Assembly: GCF_000974445.1 (NCBI RefSeq) | Contig: NZ_BBOJ01000005.1 | Coordinates: 284,917 to 348,916 of the forward strand | Reading direction: 5' to 3' | Source of the DNA: Lentzea aerocolonigenes | GTDB taxonomy: Bacteria; Actinomycetota; Actinomycetes; Mycobacteriales; Pseudonocardiaceae | DNA length: 64,000 bases | In this document: positions 1 through 8,687 of the stretch, piece by piece | Position numbering within the stretch: position 1 is the stretch's first letter | How the letters are laid out: the number at the start of each line of letters is the position of its first letter | Notes under the pieces: generated by a model | Seen by the model: the letters and a program-made list of their open reading frames with translations, nothing else | Databases searched by the model: none | What the model was told of the DNA's origin: nothing | Position numbers and translations under genes: made by a program

Positions 1-1016
1 TGGTCGTGCCGCTCGCGATCGCGCTGCTGCTGGCCGCCTTGCTCGCACCGGCCGTCGATTTCCTGATGGCGCACCGGGTTCGCAGAGGTCTCGCCACCGC
101 GCTCGTGCTGGTCGGCGGACTGCTCCTGCTCGGCGGGATGCTGACCTTCGTCGTGGTGACCTTCGTCAACGGCGTGCCGGACCTGGCAGCGCAACTGGCC
201 CGCGGCATCGACACGATCTCCGGCTGGCTCGTCAACGGCCCGCTGCGGCTGAGCGAGACGCAGCTGCGCGACTTCGTCGATCGGATCGTGAAAACCCTGC
301 AGGACAACCAGTCCGGCATCACGACGGGCGCCATCACCACCGCCGCGACAGTCGGTGAGACCCTCGCCGAGATGCTGCTGGTGCTGTTCGCGCTCGCGTT
401 CCTCCTCTACGACGGTCCCCGGATCTGGCAGTTCCTCATCCGCGTCGTTCCCGACGGACCGCGCAGGCGGGTCGACGTCGCAGGCCGGCGCAGCCTCGCC
501 GCACTGGTGAGTTACGTCCGCGCCACCGGAGCGGTCGCGGTGGTCGACGCGATCGGCATCGGCATCGGACTGGCCGTGCTGCGCGTGCCCCTGGCGGTTC
601 CGCTCGCGGCGCTGGTGTTCATCTGCGCATTCGTTCCGATCTTCGGTGCGGCGGTGGCCGGTGCCGTCGCCGTCCTCATCGCACTCGTCGCGAACGGTCC
701 CCTGACCGCGGTGATCGTCCTGATCATCGTCATCGCGGTGAACCAGCTGGAAAGCCACATCCTGCAACCGTTCCTGCTCGGCCGCGCGGTGAAGCTGCAC
801 CCGCTCGCGGTGGTGCTGGCCATCGCGGCCGGCCTGCTCGTCGCGGGCATCGCGGGCGCACTGCTCGCCGTTCCCCTGCTGGCGGTGCTCAACTCCGCGA
901 TCCGCTCCCTGCGCAGCGAAGCGGACGAACATGTGACACCTGGCGACGTGCACACCAGCCAACCCGAGGAGTCCGGACCGGACGAACCCGGCCTGGACAC
1001 CGAAGCCGAGAAGTGA
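1..1016 (+). CDS. AI-2E family transporter (5' end cut by window)
   Basis: Integral membrane protein of the AI-2E/UPF0118 exporter family (PF01594). The frame is open to the left edge of the window, so the true start lies upstream and only the C-terminal 336 or so residues are visible. Several hydrophobic helices are seen, with the soluble stretch between helices typical of the family (around residues 50-110 of the visible part) and the C-terminal block of helices with the conserved NQLESHILQPFLLGRAVKLHP segment split by polar residues. The last 35 residues are hydrophilic and acidic. Its stop overlaps the first possible GTG of the desaturase frame, but that gene probably starts 45 bases further on. 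The transported substrate cannot be told from sequence. Confidence 0.85.
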   Translation, partial: VVPLAIALLLAALLAPAVDFLMAHRVRRGLATALVLVGGLLLLGGMLTFVVVTFVNGVPDLAAQLARGIDTISGWLVNGPLRLSETQLRDFVDRIVKTLQDNQSGITTGAITTAATVGETLAEMLLVLFALAFLLYDGPRIWQFLIRVVPDGPRRRVDVAGRRSLAALVSYVRATGAVAVVDAIGIGIGLAVLRVPLAVPLAALVFICAFVPIFGAAVAGAVAVLIALVANGPLTAVIVLIIVIAVNQLESHILQPFLLGRAVKLHPLAVVLAIAAGLLVAGIAGALLAVPLLAVLNSAIRSLRSEADEHVTPGDVHTSQPEESGPDEPGLDTEAEK

Positions 1017-1060
1017 ACCCCCACGACCGCTCATCGCGGCTATGCACCCGGAGCAGCTAC

Positions 1061-2101
1061 ATGACCTCAACGCACGACACCCTCACGAACACAGATGGCC
1101 CAGCTCGCGGCAGTGACTTCGCCCGCCTCACCACGGAACTCAAGGCCGCCGGCCTGCTGGATCGGCGACGCGGCTACTACCTGCTGCGGATGACCGCCAA
1201 TGCGCTGCTGCTCGGCGCGATCACCGTGACGTTCGCGATGCTGGGCGACTCCTGGTGGCAACTGGTCACGGCAGCCGTCCTGGCCGTCGCCTCGACTCAG
1301 CTGGCCTTCATCGGGCACGACGCCGGGCATCGGCAGATCTTCGCCAGCCATCGCCACAACGATGTCGTGGGGCACCTGCACGGCGGCCTCACCGGCATCA
1401 GCTACCAGTGGTGGGTGGCCAAGCACAACCGCCACCACGCCAACCCCAACCACGAGGACCACGACCCGGACATCGAGATCCACGCGCTCGCGTTCAGCCG
1501 CGCACAGGCCACCCGGAAACGCGGCCTGTACAGCTGGATCACCAAGCACCAGGCGTTCCTGTTCTTCCCGCTGCTGCTGGCGGAAGCCGCCGTGCTGCGC
1601 ATCTCCGGCCTCGTCGCGTTGTGCCGCAACGAACTGCGCAACCCGTGGCGCGAAGCCGCACTCCAGATCCTGCCGATGATCGCCTACCTGGCGGCGGTGT
1701 TCCTCGTGCTGTCACCTGCGAAGGCAGTCCTGTTCATCGCCGTGCACCAAGGCCTGATGGGCGTCTACCTGGGCTGCTCGTTCGCGCCGAACCACAAGGG
1801 AATGCCGATCATCGCCAACGGTCAGCGCCTCGACCACCTCCACAAGCAGGTGCTCACCTCCCGCAACGTCACCGGCGGCCGCTGGGTCGACGCCCTGCTC
1901 GGAGGCCTCAACCACCAGATCGAACACCACCTCTACCCGCACATGCCCCGCCCCAACCTGCGGCGCGCACAACCCGTCGTCGAGAGCTTCTGTCTCCGGC
2001 ACGGCATCCCCTACAGCAAAACCACCCTGCGCCGCTCCTACGCCCAGGTACTCCGCCACCTGTACGACGCCGGCGCGCCGCTACGCCATCCGGCACGCTG
2101 A
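1061..2101 (+). CDS. membrane fatty acid desaturase, front-end type
   Basis: Membrane-bound di-iron fatty acid desaturase (PF00487) that introduces a double bond into an acyl chain at the membrane. The three histidine boxes are present: HDAGH, HNRHH and QIEHH. Glutamine in place of the first histidine of the third box is the signature of front-end (delta-5/6-like) desaturases, but there is no N-terminal cytochrome b5 domain, so electrons must come from a separate donor. Hydrophobic helix pairs flank the boxes. The ATG at 1061 is chosen because GGAG lies 7 bases before it; the frame is open further up to a GTG at 1013, which would add 16 residues. Substrate and regiospecificity are inferred only from family. 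Confidence 0.9.
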   Translation: MTSTHDTLTNTDGPARGSDFARLTTELKAAGLLDRRRGYYLLRMTANALLLGAITVTFAMLGDSWWQLVTAAVLAVASTQLAFIGHDAGHRQIFASHRHNDVVGHLHGGLTGISYQWWVAKHNRHHANPNHEDHDPDIEIHALAFSRAQATRKRGLYSWITKHQAFLFFPLLLAEAAVLRISGLVALCRNELRNPWREAALQILPMIAYLAAVFLVLSPAKAVLFIAVHQGLMGVYLGCSFAPNHKGMPIIANGQRLDHLHKQVLTSRNVTGGRWVDALLGGLNHQIEHHLYPHMPRPNLRRAQPVVESFCLRHGIPYSKTTLRRSYAQVLRHLYDAGAPLRHPAR

Positions 2102-2267
2102 ACCGTTGCCCTCCGATGCTGACCAGTCCAACGGGACAGCAGTGCCCACCACAGCGGCGTTGGGACGCTCCGGAGGCCGCGCTTCCCTTCTCCGGCCGTG
2201 GCCGGTGCGACGCGACCGCTTCGATCTCGTCGCCGCTCGAAGTCCGGGACGCGGCCACGTGACCACG

Positions 2268-2864
2268 TCAGTTCTTGGAGGCGGCACTTCCGCCGTCGAG
2301 TACCGCCAGCGCGTTGCGGATGCCCTGCTCCAGGAGGTCGTCGGCGAGTTGCCGGTCGGTCAGAGCACGTGACAGCTGCAACGTGCCGACCATCAGGGCG
2401 TAGACGCTGAGAACCGCGGTGTGAGCCGACTGCGGATCAGATGGTGCGAGGCGGGCGGCGAAGTCGTCGATGATCGCGAGCATGCTGTCGGTGTAGGCCT
2501 GTCTGGTCGGGTCCCCGCACCGGCTGATCTCGTCGAGCAGGGCCGCGGACGGGCAGCCTTCCTCTGGATGGTCGCGGTGCTCGGGGGAGAGGTACGCGCG
2601 GACGATCTGCTCCACTCCGGCGCGGCCGGGTGCGACGGCCGCGAGTTGCTCGCGCTGGTCGCGCAGCTGGTCGGAGACCGCGGTGGCGACCAGGTCCTCC
2701 TTGGACTCGAAGTGCGCGTAGAAGGCGCCGTTGGTCAGTCCCGCGTCCGCCATGAGCGTGGCGACCCCGGAGCCGTCGATGCCGCTGCGCTTGAACCGGC
2801 GGCCCGCGGTCTCGATGATCCGCTGTCTCGTCGCCAGCTTGTGCTCTTTGCCGTATCGCGCCAT
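2268..2864 (-). CDS. TetR/AcrR family transcriptional repressor
   Basis: One-component repressor of 198 residues. The N-terminal helix-turn-helix runs over about residues 10-55 (RQRIIETAGRRFKRSGIDG, then GLTNGAFYAHFESKEDLVA), the classic TetR DNA-binding block, followed by a helical ligand-binding and dimerisation domain. Start chosen at ATG 2864 because GGAGGAG lies 4-5 bases upstream; the frame is open further but without a ribosome site. It is divergent from the oxidoreductase and hydrolase genes, and two near-identical operator-like sites lie in the intergenic gap, so it probably represses both itself and the plus-strand genes. The inducer is unknown. Confidence 0.9.
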   Translation of the reverse strand: MARYGKEHKLATRQRIIETAGRRFKRSGIDGSGVATLMADAGLTNGAFYAHFESKEDLVATAVSDQLRDQREQLAAVAPGRAGVEQIVRAYLSPEHRDHPEEGCPSAALLDEISRCGDPTRQAYTDSMLAIIDDFAARLAPSDPQSAHTAVLSVYALMVGTLQLSRALTDRQLADDLLEQGIRNALAVLDGGSAASKN

Positions 2865-2892
2865 GTGCTCCTCCGCTGCCCGCCCAATGTTA

Positions 2893-2968
2893 GTACGATC
2901 ATAATCTAAATCCGTTGGTTCTCTTGCCCTGGACCCCTGTCTCATCTTATGGTCGTACGATCGTAATC
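2893..2968. promoter_or_regulatory. repeated TetR operator-like sites
   Basis: Two copies of a 14-base motif, GTACGATCATAATC at 2893-2906 and GTACGATCGTAATC at 2955-2968, differ at one position. The second contains the perfect palindrome TACGATCGTA (2956-2965). They lie between the divergent TetR gene and the plus-strand genes, one close to each start, as expected for autoregulation plus repression of the divergent operon. Assignment to this TetR protein is inferred from position. Confidence 0.65.
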
Positions 2969-2986
2969 CAATGGCTGGAGGCCACG

Positions 2987-3136
2987 ATGACAACAGCACC
3001 GCCTGTAGCCGGCGACGAGTCGGTCAGCGCCGTCGTGGGCCAGGTGCTCGAACGTTTCGGGCGCCCCGACGTCCTGGTGAACAACGCCGGAGTCGGCGCC
3101 AACGGCGTCCGCAAGCTCAACCGGATGGCGGGCTGA
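2987..3136 (+). pseudogene. truncated short-chain dehydrogenase (SDR) relic
   Basis: A 49-residue frame with its own ATG and a GGAGG ribosome site contains a piece of an SDR enzyme: VLERFGRPDVLVNNAGVG, which carries the NNAG motif of the Rossmann fold. The N-terminal TGxxxGxG nucleotide-binding motif and the catalytic YxxxK that should follow are both absent, and only about 20 percent of the usual 250 residues remain. The start codon and the position behind the operator survive, so the relic may still be transcribed and translated as the first, non-functional gene of the operon. It ends one base before the start of the next gene. Confidence 0.7.
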
Positions 3137-3137
3137 C

Positions 3138-4142
3138 ATGCGGGCGTTCATCGTCGATCGCTACGGGAAGAGCGGCAACACCCTGCGGGCCGGTGACGTG
3201 CCGGAGCCGGAGGTGGGTGAGCACGACGTGCTGGTCCAGATCCACGCCGCAGGCGTCAACGCCCTGGACGCCAAGATCAGGGACGGGGAGTTCAAGCTCG
3301 TCCTGCCCTACCGCCCGCCGTTCGTCCTGGGAAACGACGTTGCCGGTGTCGTGATCCGGATCGGTGCCGGGGTGCGGAAGTTCAAGCCCGGTGACGAGGT
3401 CTACGCACGACCGGACAAGGACCGGATCGGCACCTTCGCGGAGCTCATCTCCGTCAACGAGGACGACCTGGCGTTGAAGCCGAAGCGACTCACGATGGAG
3501 GAGGCGGCCGCCGTCCCGCTGGTCGGCCTGACCGCCTGGCAGGCGCTGGTCGAGATCGCCGGCCTGCGCAAGGGGCAGAAGGTCTTCATCCACGCCGGTG
3601 CCGGCGGCGTCGGCACGTTCGCGATCCAGCTGGCGAAACACCTGGGCGCCACGGTGGCCACGACGACCAGCGCGGCCAACGTCGATCTGGTCAAGCGGCT
3701 CGGCGCCGACGTCGTGATCGACTATCGCAAGGACGACTTCGAAACCGTGCTGCACGACTACGACGTGGTGCTGAACAGCCTCGACAACGAGACGCTCAAG
3801 AAGTCCCTGCGCGTGCTGAAGCCCGGTGGCAAGCTCATCTCGATCTCCGGCCCGCCGGACCCCGCCTTCGCCGGGGAGATCGGCAAGCCCTGGATCCTGC
3901 GGCCGATCACGCGCGTTCTGAGTCATCGGATCAGGAAAGCCGCCCGACGTCGCCAGGTCAGCTACTCGTTCCTGTTCATGCGAGCCAGCGGGAAGCAACT
4001 GAGCGAGATCACCTCGCTCATCGACGCCGCGATCATCACACCGGTCCTGGACCGGATCTTTCCCTTCGAGTCGACCAACGAAGCCATGGCGTACGTCCAA
4101 ACAGGACGCGCCAGGGGCAAGGTCGTCGTCAAGGTCAAGTAG
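3138..4142 (+). CDS. NADP-dependent MDR oxidoreductase, quinone-oxidoreductase type
   Basis: Medium-chain dehydrogenase/reductase of the zinc-free quinone oxidoreductase group, 334 residues. The N-terminal GroES-like domain covers about residues 1-120 (GNDVAGVV, KPGDEVYAR), followed by the Rossmann domain with the nucleotide-binding HAGAGGVGTFAIQLAK motif near residue 153 and the C-terminal GRARGKVVVKV block typical of the family. The cysteine and histidine ligands for catalytic zinc are missing. It probably reduces a quinone or an activated alkene with NADPH. It lies 1 base after the SDR relic and 18 bases before the hydrolase, behind the TetR operators, so the genes form one operon and may detoxify a reactive compound sensed by TetR; that role is inference. 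Confidence 0.9.
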   Translation: MRAFIVDRYGKSGNTLRAGDVPEPEVGEHDVLVQIHAAGVNALDAKIRDGEFKLVLPYRPPFVLGNDVAGVVIRIGAGVRKFKPGDEVYARPDKDRIGTFAELISVNEDDLALKPKRLTMEEAAAVPLVGLTAWQALVEIAGLRKGQKVFIHAGAGGVGTFAIQLAKHLGATVATTTSAANVDLVKRLGADVVIDYRKDDFETVLHDYDVVLNSLDNETLKKSLRVLKPGGKLISISGPPDPAFAGEIGKPWILRPITRVLSHRIRKAARRRQVSYSFLFMRASGKQLSEITSLIDAAIITPVLDRIFPFESTNEAMAYVQTGRARGKVVVKVK

Positions 4143-4160
4143 AACCCTGAGGAGACTGTC

Positions 4161-5003
4161 ATGACCGTGATCACCGCTTACAAGGACGCCCCGACCAAGG
4201 CCATCGACATCGGCGGAGCGACGTTCGCCTACCGGGAACTCGGTCCGGACGGCGGCACGCCGGTGATCTTCCTCAACCACCTGGCCGCGGTGCTGGACAA
4301 CTGGGATCCCCGTGTCGTCGACGGCATCGCGGCGAGGCGCCGGGTGATCACCTTCGACAACCGCGGAGTCGGCGCTTCACAGGGCAGGGCACCACGCTCG
4401 GTGGCCGCGATGGCACACGACGCCGTCGCCTTCATCCGAGCACTTGGCCACGACCGGATCGACCTCCTCGGATTCTCGTTGGGCGGCTTCGTCGCGCAGG
4501 TGATCGCTGAGGAGGAACCGCGGCTGGTCCGCAGGATGATCCTCGCGGGCACGGGGCCGGCCGGCGGCGAGGGCATCGACAAGGTCACGCCGGTCACTCT
4601 GCTCGACAGCCTGAAAGCCGCGTTGACCTTCAAGGATCCCAAGGAGTACCTCTTCTTCACCCGGACGGCCAACGGCCAGGCGACGGCCAGACAGTTCGTG
4701 AACCGGCTGAAGGAACGAACGGACAACCGCGACAAGCCGATCTCCGTCACGGCGTTCCGCAACCAGCTCAAGGCCATCCACGACTGGGGCCGGCAGCAGC
4801 CCTCCGACCTGTCAGTCATCCAGCAGCCGGTCCTGGTGGCCAACGGTGACCACGACAGGATGGTGCCGAGCAGCAACTCGGCAGACCTGGCCCGGCGCCT
4901 GCCCCACGCCCACCTCACGCTCTACCCCGACGCCGGACACGGCGGCATCTTCCAGTACCACGACGAGTTCGTCGCCGAAGCTCTGGCGTTCCTCGAATCG
5001 TGA
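4161..5003 (+). CDS. alpha/beta hydrolase
   Basis: Soluble alpha/beta-hydrolase fold enzyme of 280 residues. The nucleophile elbow GFSLGG (GxSxG) lies near residue 109, a conserved NGDHDRMV acidic segment near 233 supplies the likely aspartate, and AGHGG near 258 the catalytic histidine. The early DNRGVGASQG loop is typical of haloperoxidase or carboxylesterase-like members. GAGG precedes the ATG at 4161. It is the last gene of the operon with the MDR oxidoreductase; a perfect hairpin follows 80 bases downstream. Substrate unknown. Confidence 0.9.
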   Translation: MTVITAYKDAPTKAIDIGGATFAYRELGPDGGTPVIFLNHLAAVLDNWDPRVVDGIAARRRVITFDNRGVGASQGRAPRSVAAMAHDAVAFIRALGHDRIDLLGFSLGGFVAQVIAEEEPRLVRRMILAGTGPAGGEGIDKVTPVTLLDSLKAALTFKDPKEYLFFTRTANGQATARQFVNRLKERTDNRDKPISVTAFRNQLKAIHDWGRQQPSDLSVIQQPVLVANGDHDRMVPSSNSADLARRLPHAHLTLYPDAGHGGIFQYHDEFVAEALAFLES

Positions 5004-5084
5004 CTGGGTGCTGCTCTTCCTCAGCGCTGCCGCTGATCGGCAGACCTGGACGGCACGAACCTGCGCACCTCATCCAGCAACAAA

Positions 5085-5118
5085 TGAGCCCGGTAGCAAC
5101 CCATCGCTACCGGGCTCA
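5085..5118 (+). terminator. hairpin terminator after hydrolase gene
   Basis: A perfect 13-bp inverted repeat (TGAGCCCGGTAGC with its complement) closes on an 8-base loop. It follows the hydrolase stop by 81 bases. There is no U-run behind it, which is common for actinomycete terminators. Confidence 0.75.
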
Positions 5119-5539
5119 ACTATCCTGACCTGCAGAAACGCTTGATCAAATCGGTGCCCCCGGCAGGGCACACAGCAGATGGGAACAGCTCCGACCAGGG
5201 GTTTCTTGAGGGGGCGGTTGGTCGTTGAGCACCGCGTATCGCTCGATCGGAGTAGCGGGCCGGTCTCGGCTCAGCTTGCCGGTGACGACGAGCCGATGCC
5301 GGGGAGTCGCGCGTGATCTGGCGGTCTCCTCTGTGTCGAGCCGTGTTCAGGCGGTGGACGCCTTGCGGCGGACCGCTCTGCAGGGCCTCCGAGATCACGC
5401 TCCGTACTAGTTCAGCTCGAACACGTCGTGCTGCGCGACGTGCCCGGCCAGACCTGCCGTTGTGAAGGCGGCCCCGCCGGGTGCGTCACCACCCACGGCG
5501 GGGCCTTGACCCCCACCCTGTAAGGAGGGCGAGGACCCA
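5119..5539. other. gene-free stretch before the Spd-like gene
   Basis: About 420 bases between the operon terminator and the DUF2637 gene. Several short open frames cross it on both strands, but none has coding character that I would defend. AAGGAGGG at the right end is the ribosome site of the next gene. This is where the region of accessory genes begins, but no integrase, tRNA or direct-repeat attachment site was seen. Confidence 0.5.
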
Positions 5540-6382
5540 ATGAGCGACGCTACAGAAACCGCACGTTCAGGCGAGGCTTGGCTTCCGCCCAATGGCGGAG
5601 TGACTCAGCATGCGACCGATCCGGCAACAGTTGTCCGCACCGTCACTGTGATCATGGGCGTCGTCGTCGCCCTCACCTTCCTGTTTGGCTTCGGCAACGT
5701 CCTCAATCTGGCGCTCCGGCTTGGCGTGCCCGCCTGGGTCGCACCGCTCGTGGCTCCTGCGGTTGATCTTTCAATCGTTGGGCTGTTGCTCGGCACGCGG
5801 CATCTGGCGCTCACCGGTGCTTCGCCGGAGGTGCTGCGGCCTGCTCGCCGACTGCTGATCTTCGCGAGCGTGGTCACGCTCGCGCTGAATGTGGCAGAGC
5901 CTCTGGTCGCGGGCGAGTTTGGTAAGGCGGCGTTCGACGCGGTAGGGCCGCTCCTGTTGATCGGTTGGTCAGAGGTCGGCCCTGGCCTCTTGCAAGCGAT
6001 TGGCGCCACGAGTCGTGTGCCGGTCGTACGCGAAGTCGATCGGCCTGAGCCAGCTGTCGATGCGGACTTGGATGATGGCGCGCCGGAGACGGGGCCCGAA
6101 CTCGAAGTGGACATCCCGCAGCAAGGTGAGGAGCGAGCAGTCGTTGGGCGCACGCCGGAGGCTCTCTTGGCTCAGGCCCGGCGAGAAGACGCGGCTCACC
6201 GTGCGGCTCACCAGAAGCCGATATCCGCTGACACGTTGCGCGTCCGGCTCAGGGTAGGGGCCACTCGGGCCCGTCAGCTCGTCAAGATCGTCCGGTCCGA
6301 GTTCGAGGAGCAGGTCGCCGTCCAGCGAGCCATGGGTGATGTGGTGAACGAAATGGAGGAGGCAACCATCATGGCTGCATGA
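5540..6382 (+). CDS. DUF2637 protein, Spd-type plasmid-transfer protein
   Basis: 280-residue protein with four hydrophobic helices (about residues 30-145) and the PAWVAPLVAPAVDLSIVGLL pattern of DUF2637. This family contains the spread proteins encoded beside traSA/repSA on actinomycete plasmids and integrative conjugative elements. Residues 205-260 (KPISADTLRVRLRVGATRARQL) look like a winged-helix or HTH DNA-binding tail. The ATG at 5540 has a strong AGGAGGG site 9 bases upstream. No rep, tra, xis or integrase gene lies nearby, so it is either the last visible gene of a degraded mobile element or a captured gene. Function in intermycelial spread is known for the family only. Confidence 0.8.
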   Translation: MSDATETARSGEAWLPPNGGVTQHATDPATVVRTVTVIMGVVVALTFLFGFGNVLNLALRLGVPAWVAPLVAPAVDLSIVGLLLGTRHLALTGASPEVLRPARRLLIFASVVTLALNVAEPLVAGEFGKAAFDAVGPLLLIGWSEVGPGLLQAIGATSRVPVVREVDRPEPAVDADLDDGAPETGPELEVDIPQQGEERAVVGRTPEALLAQARREDAAHRAAHQKPISADTLRVRLRVGATRARQLVKIVRSEFEEQVAVQRAMGDVVNEMEEATIMAA

Positions 6383-6452
6383 ACCGATCGTGTAGTGGCC
6401 TGGAACGGCCGTTCCTTGCTGGTCTTTCGCCGCGGTTGTCGATGCGGGGCAG

Positions 6453-7160
6453 CTAGCGAGGAATCTGCCAGATCTGTTGGTTCGCCGGATCCCAGTACCA
6501 GCGTTCTACGGCGGCAGTCCACAGGTACGGCAGTTCAGGTACGTCGACAATTTGCGGATGACCGGGCTGTCCGGGAGCTGCCGACATGCCGTGATGATCG
6601 ACGAAGACGGTGCGCCGGACCAGCGCAGTGGGCTGCCACTGCGGGTCGCCGACGAGGATCACAGGAACAGCGTTGGAGGGAAGCTGTAGGGCGGGGTTGT
6701 CGGGTGGCACGGGGATACGCCACTCGCGCTCGTGCAGCCAGTCCGATCGGTTGGCCCCGGCCTCGAACCGTACGGCCCAGCCGCGCAGCTCCGCCGGTAG
6801 CGTCGCCAGCTGCTCGGTGCGGGCGTACCAGACGGGCCCGCCGCCGAGGTCGTACACGGTCTGCCGTTGCAGAAGCAGGCCCCACGGCGGCCACTGACGA
6901 TGCGACAGCAGCCAGCGCAGATGGTCCAGCGGGCTTTCCGAGAGACACACCATCGGCGAGTCGGAGCCGAACGGCGCGAAGCCTCGGATTTGACCTTCCC
7001 ACAGGATGTTGTGCAGCCGCTGCCACGGCTGTAGGTCCCGGATCGTCTGGGGCACTGTCGGCGTTATGGCTGCGGAGCTTGGCCGCCCGCAGAAATGGAT
7101 CAGGAACTCGAACTGCGCCGGGCCTGCGGCGCCGAGCAATCCCGGCGGTTGCATCGTCAT
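6453..7160 (-). CDS. AbiGi/DUF2971-like protein
   Basis: 235-residue soluble protein. The layout LIHFCGR near the N-terminus, then VCLSESPLDHLRWLL, WGLLLQRQTVYDLGG and WLHEREWRIP near residue 165 matches the general pattern of DUF2971 and AbiGi-type abortive-infection proteins (early histidine, a conserved C-S-E turn and the E-R/W-E-W-R block). Start ATG at 7160 overlaps the stop of the HEPN gene by 4 bases (ATGA), so the two are translationally coupled. Being the last gene of an operon with a HEPN RNase-like protein and a GHKL ATPase, a role in phage defence, perhaps as antitoxin or effector partner, is likely but inferred. The family call is by eye. Confidence 0.6.
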   Translation of the reverse strand: MTMQPPGLLGAAGPAQFEFLIHFCGRPSSAAITPTVPQTIRDLQPWQRLHNILWEGQIRGFAPFGSDSPMVCLSESPLDHLRWLLSHRQWPPWGLLLQRQTVYDLGGGPVWYARTEQLATLPAELRGWAVRFEAGANRSDWLHEREWRIPVPPDNPALQLPSNAVPVILVGDPQWQPTALVRRTVFVDHHGMSAAPGQPGHPQIVDVPELPYLWTAAVERWYWDPANQQIWQIPR

Positions 7161-8542
7161 CCGACCACGCCGGCAGCCGCGGGTGGGTGTGACAGCTCGC
7201 TCAGCACCAGGTGAAGAGCCCGGCCGACCACGAGCCCAAGGTCCTCAACGAACCGGGCGAGGTCTTCGGTGGTTGCTCCACAGAGGAGTGTCATCGATCG
7301 GCGGACAGGGTGGTCGCCGTGAACTTCCGCGTTCCGCAACCAGTAGGCAGCCTTGACGAACCGCTCTACCTGCTTGCGCCCGACGTTCAGCAGCGGGTCG
7401 TCTGCCAGCAACCGCGCAGCGTTCGCAGCCGCGGGCGCGCCTTTCTGCGGCCCCTCGGTCCCGTGTCGCTTGAGGAACAGGGCTTCGCAGCAGATGACGA
7501 GGTCGATGAGCCGGTCCTCTGGCTGGGCCTTGGAACCGGCGAACACGAATCGACGTAACGCCACTTGCAACGACCGGTCCTCTCGAACCACTCGGTTCCC
7601 GAGCATCTCGTACACCTCGCGGACAGCCTCGACCTGCTCGTCGGTGAGCACCTGGGTCGGCCGGCTGATGTCGGCCGCGACCACGGCCAGCAGGGCAGCG
7701 CTTCCGTCCACCGTCGGTGGGAAGTCGTCGTCGTGCTGGGCATGGATCGGACGCGTGGCCACAACAGAGCCACCGCACACGATCCGCAGGGAAGTGACCA
7801 GCCGCTGTGCCGGTTCCTCCAGCTTCGGGAAGTCGGGAGCTTGTGGCTGCTCGGGCATCCCCTGTTTGTACGACAGGACCGGGTAGCCCTGCTCCCGCAT
7901 CACGGCCCACTGGTGAAACCGGGAGACCTGCACGCTGTTGGGGCCGCTGCTGAACTCCGCCGGTACCGCCAGGACCTGGATGGCCCGGCTGACCTGGCGG
8001 TCAGTCATCGGGCGCAGGACCACACCATCGGCCAAGGCGATGTCGGTCATGCTCGACGTGAAGCCGTTGAGCGGGACGAACTCGACGAAGCGAATGGTGT
8101 CGGACCGCAGGCCAGCATCCAGTCGGTTGAACTGGAACTCGAACGCCGCCTCGTCGAACTCGTACGAGCAGCTGGCGATGATCATGGGTTCGAGCAGGTG
8201 CTCCACCAAGAGCCAGTCGAGCGGTCGCTGATTCAGCGAGAACTCGGTGCCGACCATGGTGTCGAGACGAGTGCCCAGGACGGGATCCGCGTCGATCGCC
8301 TCGCGAACGGCGGTCATCTCGGCGAAGGTGCTCAGCCAGCCGACGACGGTGACCCACTCGGGCATGTGCCAGGCATTGGGCCGCAGTGCGACGAAGGACT
8401 CTTGGCCATATCTCCACCAGTTCCGCAGGTCCGCCATCGCGCCAACCCGTGGGGCGCCGTCGCGTTCCGCCAGGTCACGCAGCGCGGCAACGAGCAACGC
8501 GGCAACAGCGTTTCGGATCTTGTCTCGCGTAGGTGACTGCAT
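7157..8542 (-). CDS. Apea-like HEPN domain protein
   Basis: 461-residue protein. The C-terminal third is a HEPN domain of the Apea-like type: LIDLVICCEALFLKR helix, then AAYWLRNAEVHGDHP with the catalytic R-x4-H motif RNAEVH at residues 403-408. HEPN domains with this motif are metal-independent RNases found in toxins and anti-phage systems. The N-terminal 350 residues show no motif I recognise and may sense the trigger or bind a target. Start at ATG 8542 is the most likely; the open frame upstream is arginine-rich and lacks coding character. It lies 145 bases downstream of the GHKL ATPase gene and overlaps the following AbiGi-like gene by 4 bases. Confidence 0.75.
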   Translation of the reverse strand: MQSPTRDKIRNAVAALLVAALRDLAERDGAPRVGAMADLRNWWRYGQESFVALRPNAWHMPEWVTVVGWLSTFAEMTAVREAIDADPVLGTRLDTMVGTEFSLNQRPLDWLLVEHLLEPMIIASCSYEFDEAAFEFQFNRLDAGLRSDTIRFVEFVPLNGFTSSMTDIALADGVVLRPMTDRQVSRAIQVLAVPAEFSSGPNSVQVSRFHQWAVMREQGYPVLSYKQGMPEQPQAPDFPKLEEPAQRLVTSLRIVCGGSVVATRPIHAQHDDDFPPTVDGSAALLAVVAADISRPTQVLTDEQVEAVREVYEMLGNRVVREDRSLQVALRRFVFAGSKAQPEDRLIDLVICCEALFLKRHGTEGPQKGAPAAANAARLLADDPLLNVGRKQVERFVKAAYWLRNAEVHGDHPVRRSMTLLCGATTEDLARFVEDLGLVVGRALHLVLSELSHPPAAAGVVG

Positions 8543-8687
8543 CGGCCCCGTACCTCGCCGTCGACGTCCTGCTCGCAGAGGACCGGTCTGGCGCGAGCCG
8601 CACAGAATACAGTCGGTGTCCGCTGAGGACACGCGAAAATCGTCCGGCGCGTCGGCTTGCCGGCAGGCCCCGGAACACGGCGGAACG

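Noticed and set aside
3117..4280. 387-codon open frame on the minus strand
   Set aside because: It is antisense to the MDR oxidoreductase, whose domains are complete; composition is that of a high-GC shadow frame.
5120..5410. Short frames on both strands after the hydrolase terminator
   Set aside because: Arginine/serine-rich shadow composition, no ribosome sites, no motifs.
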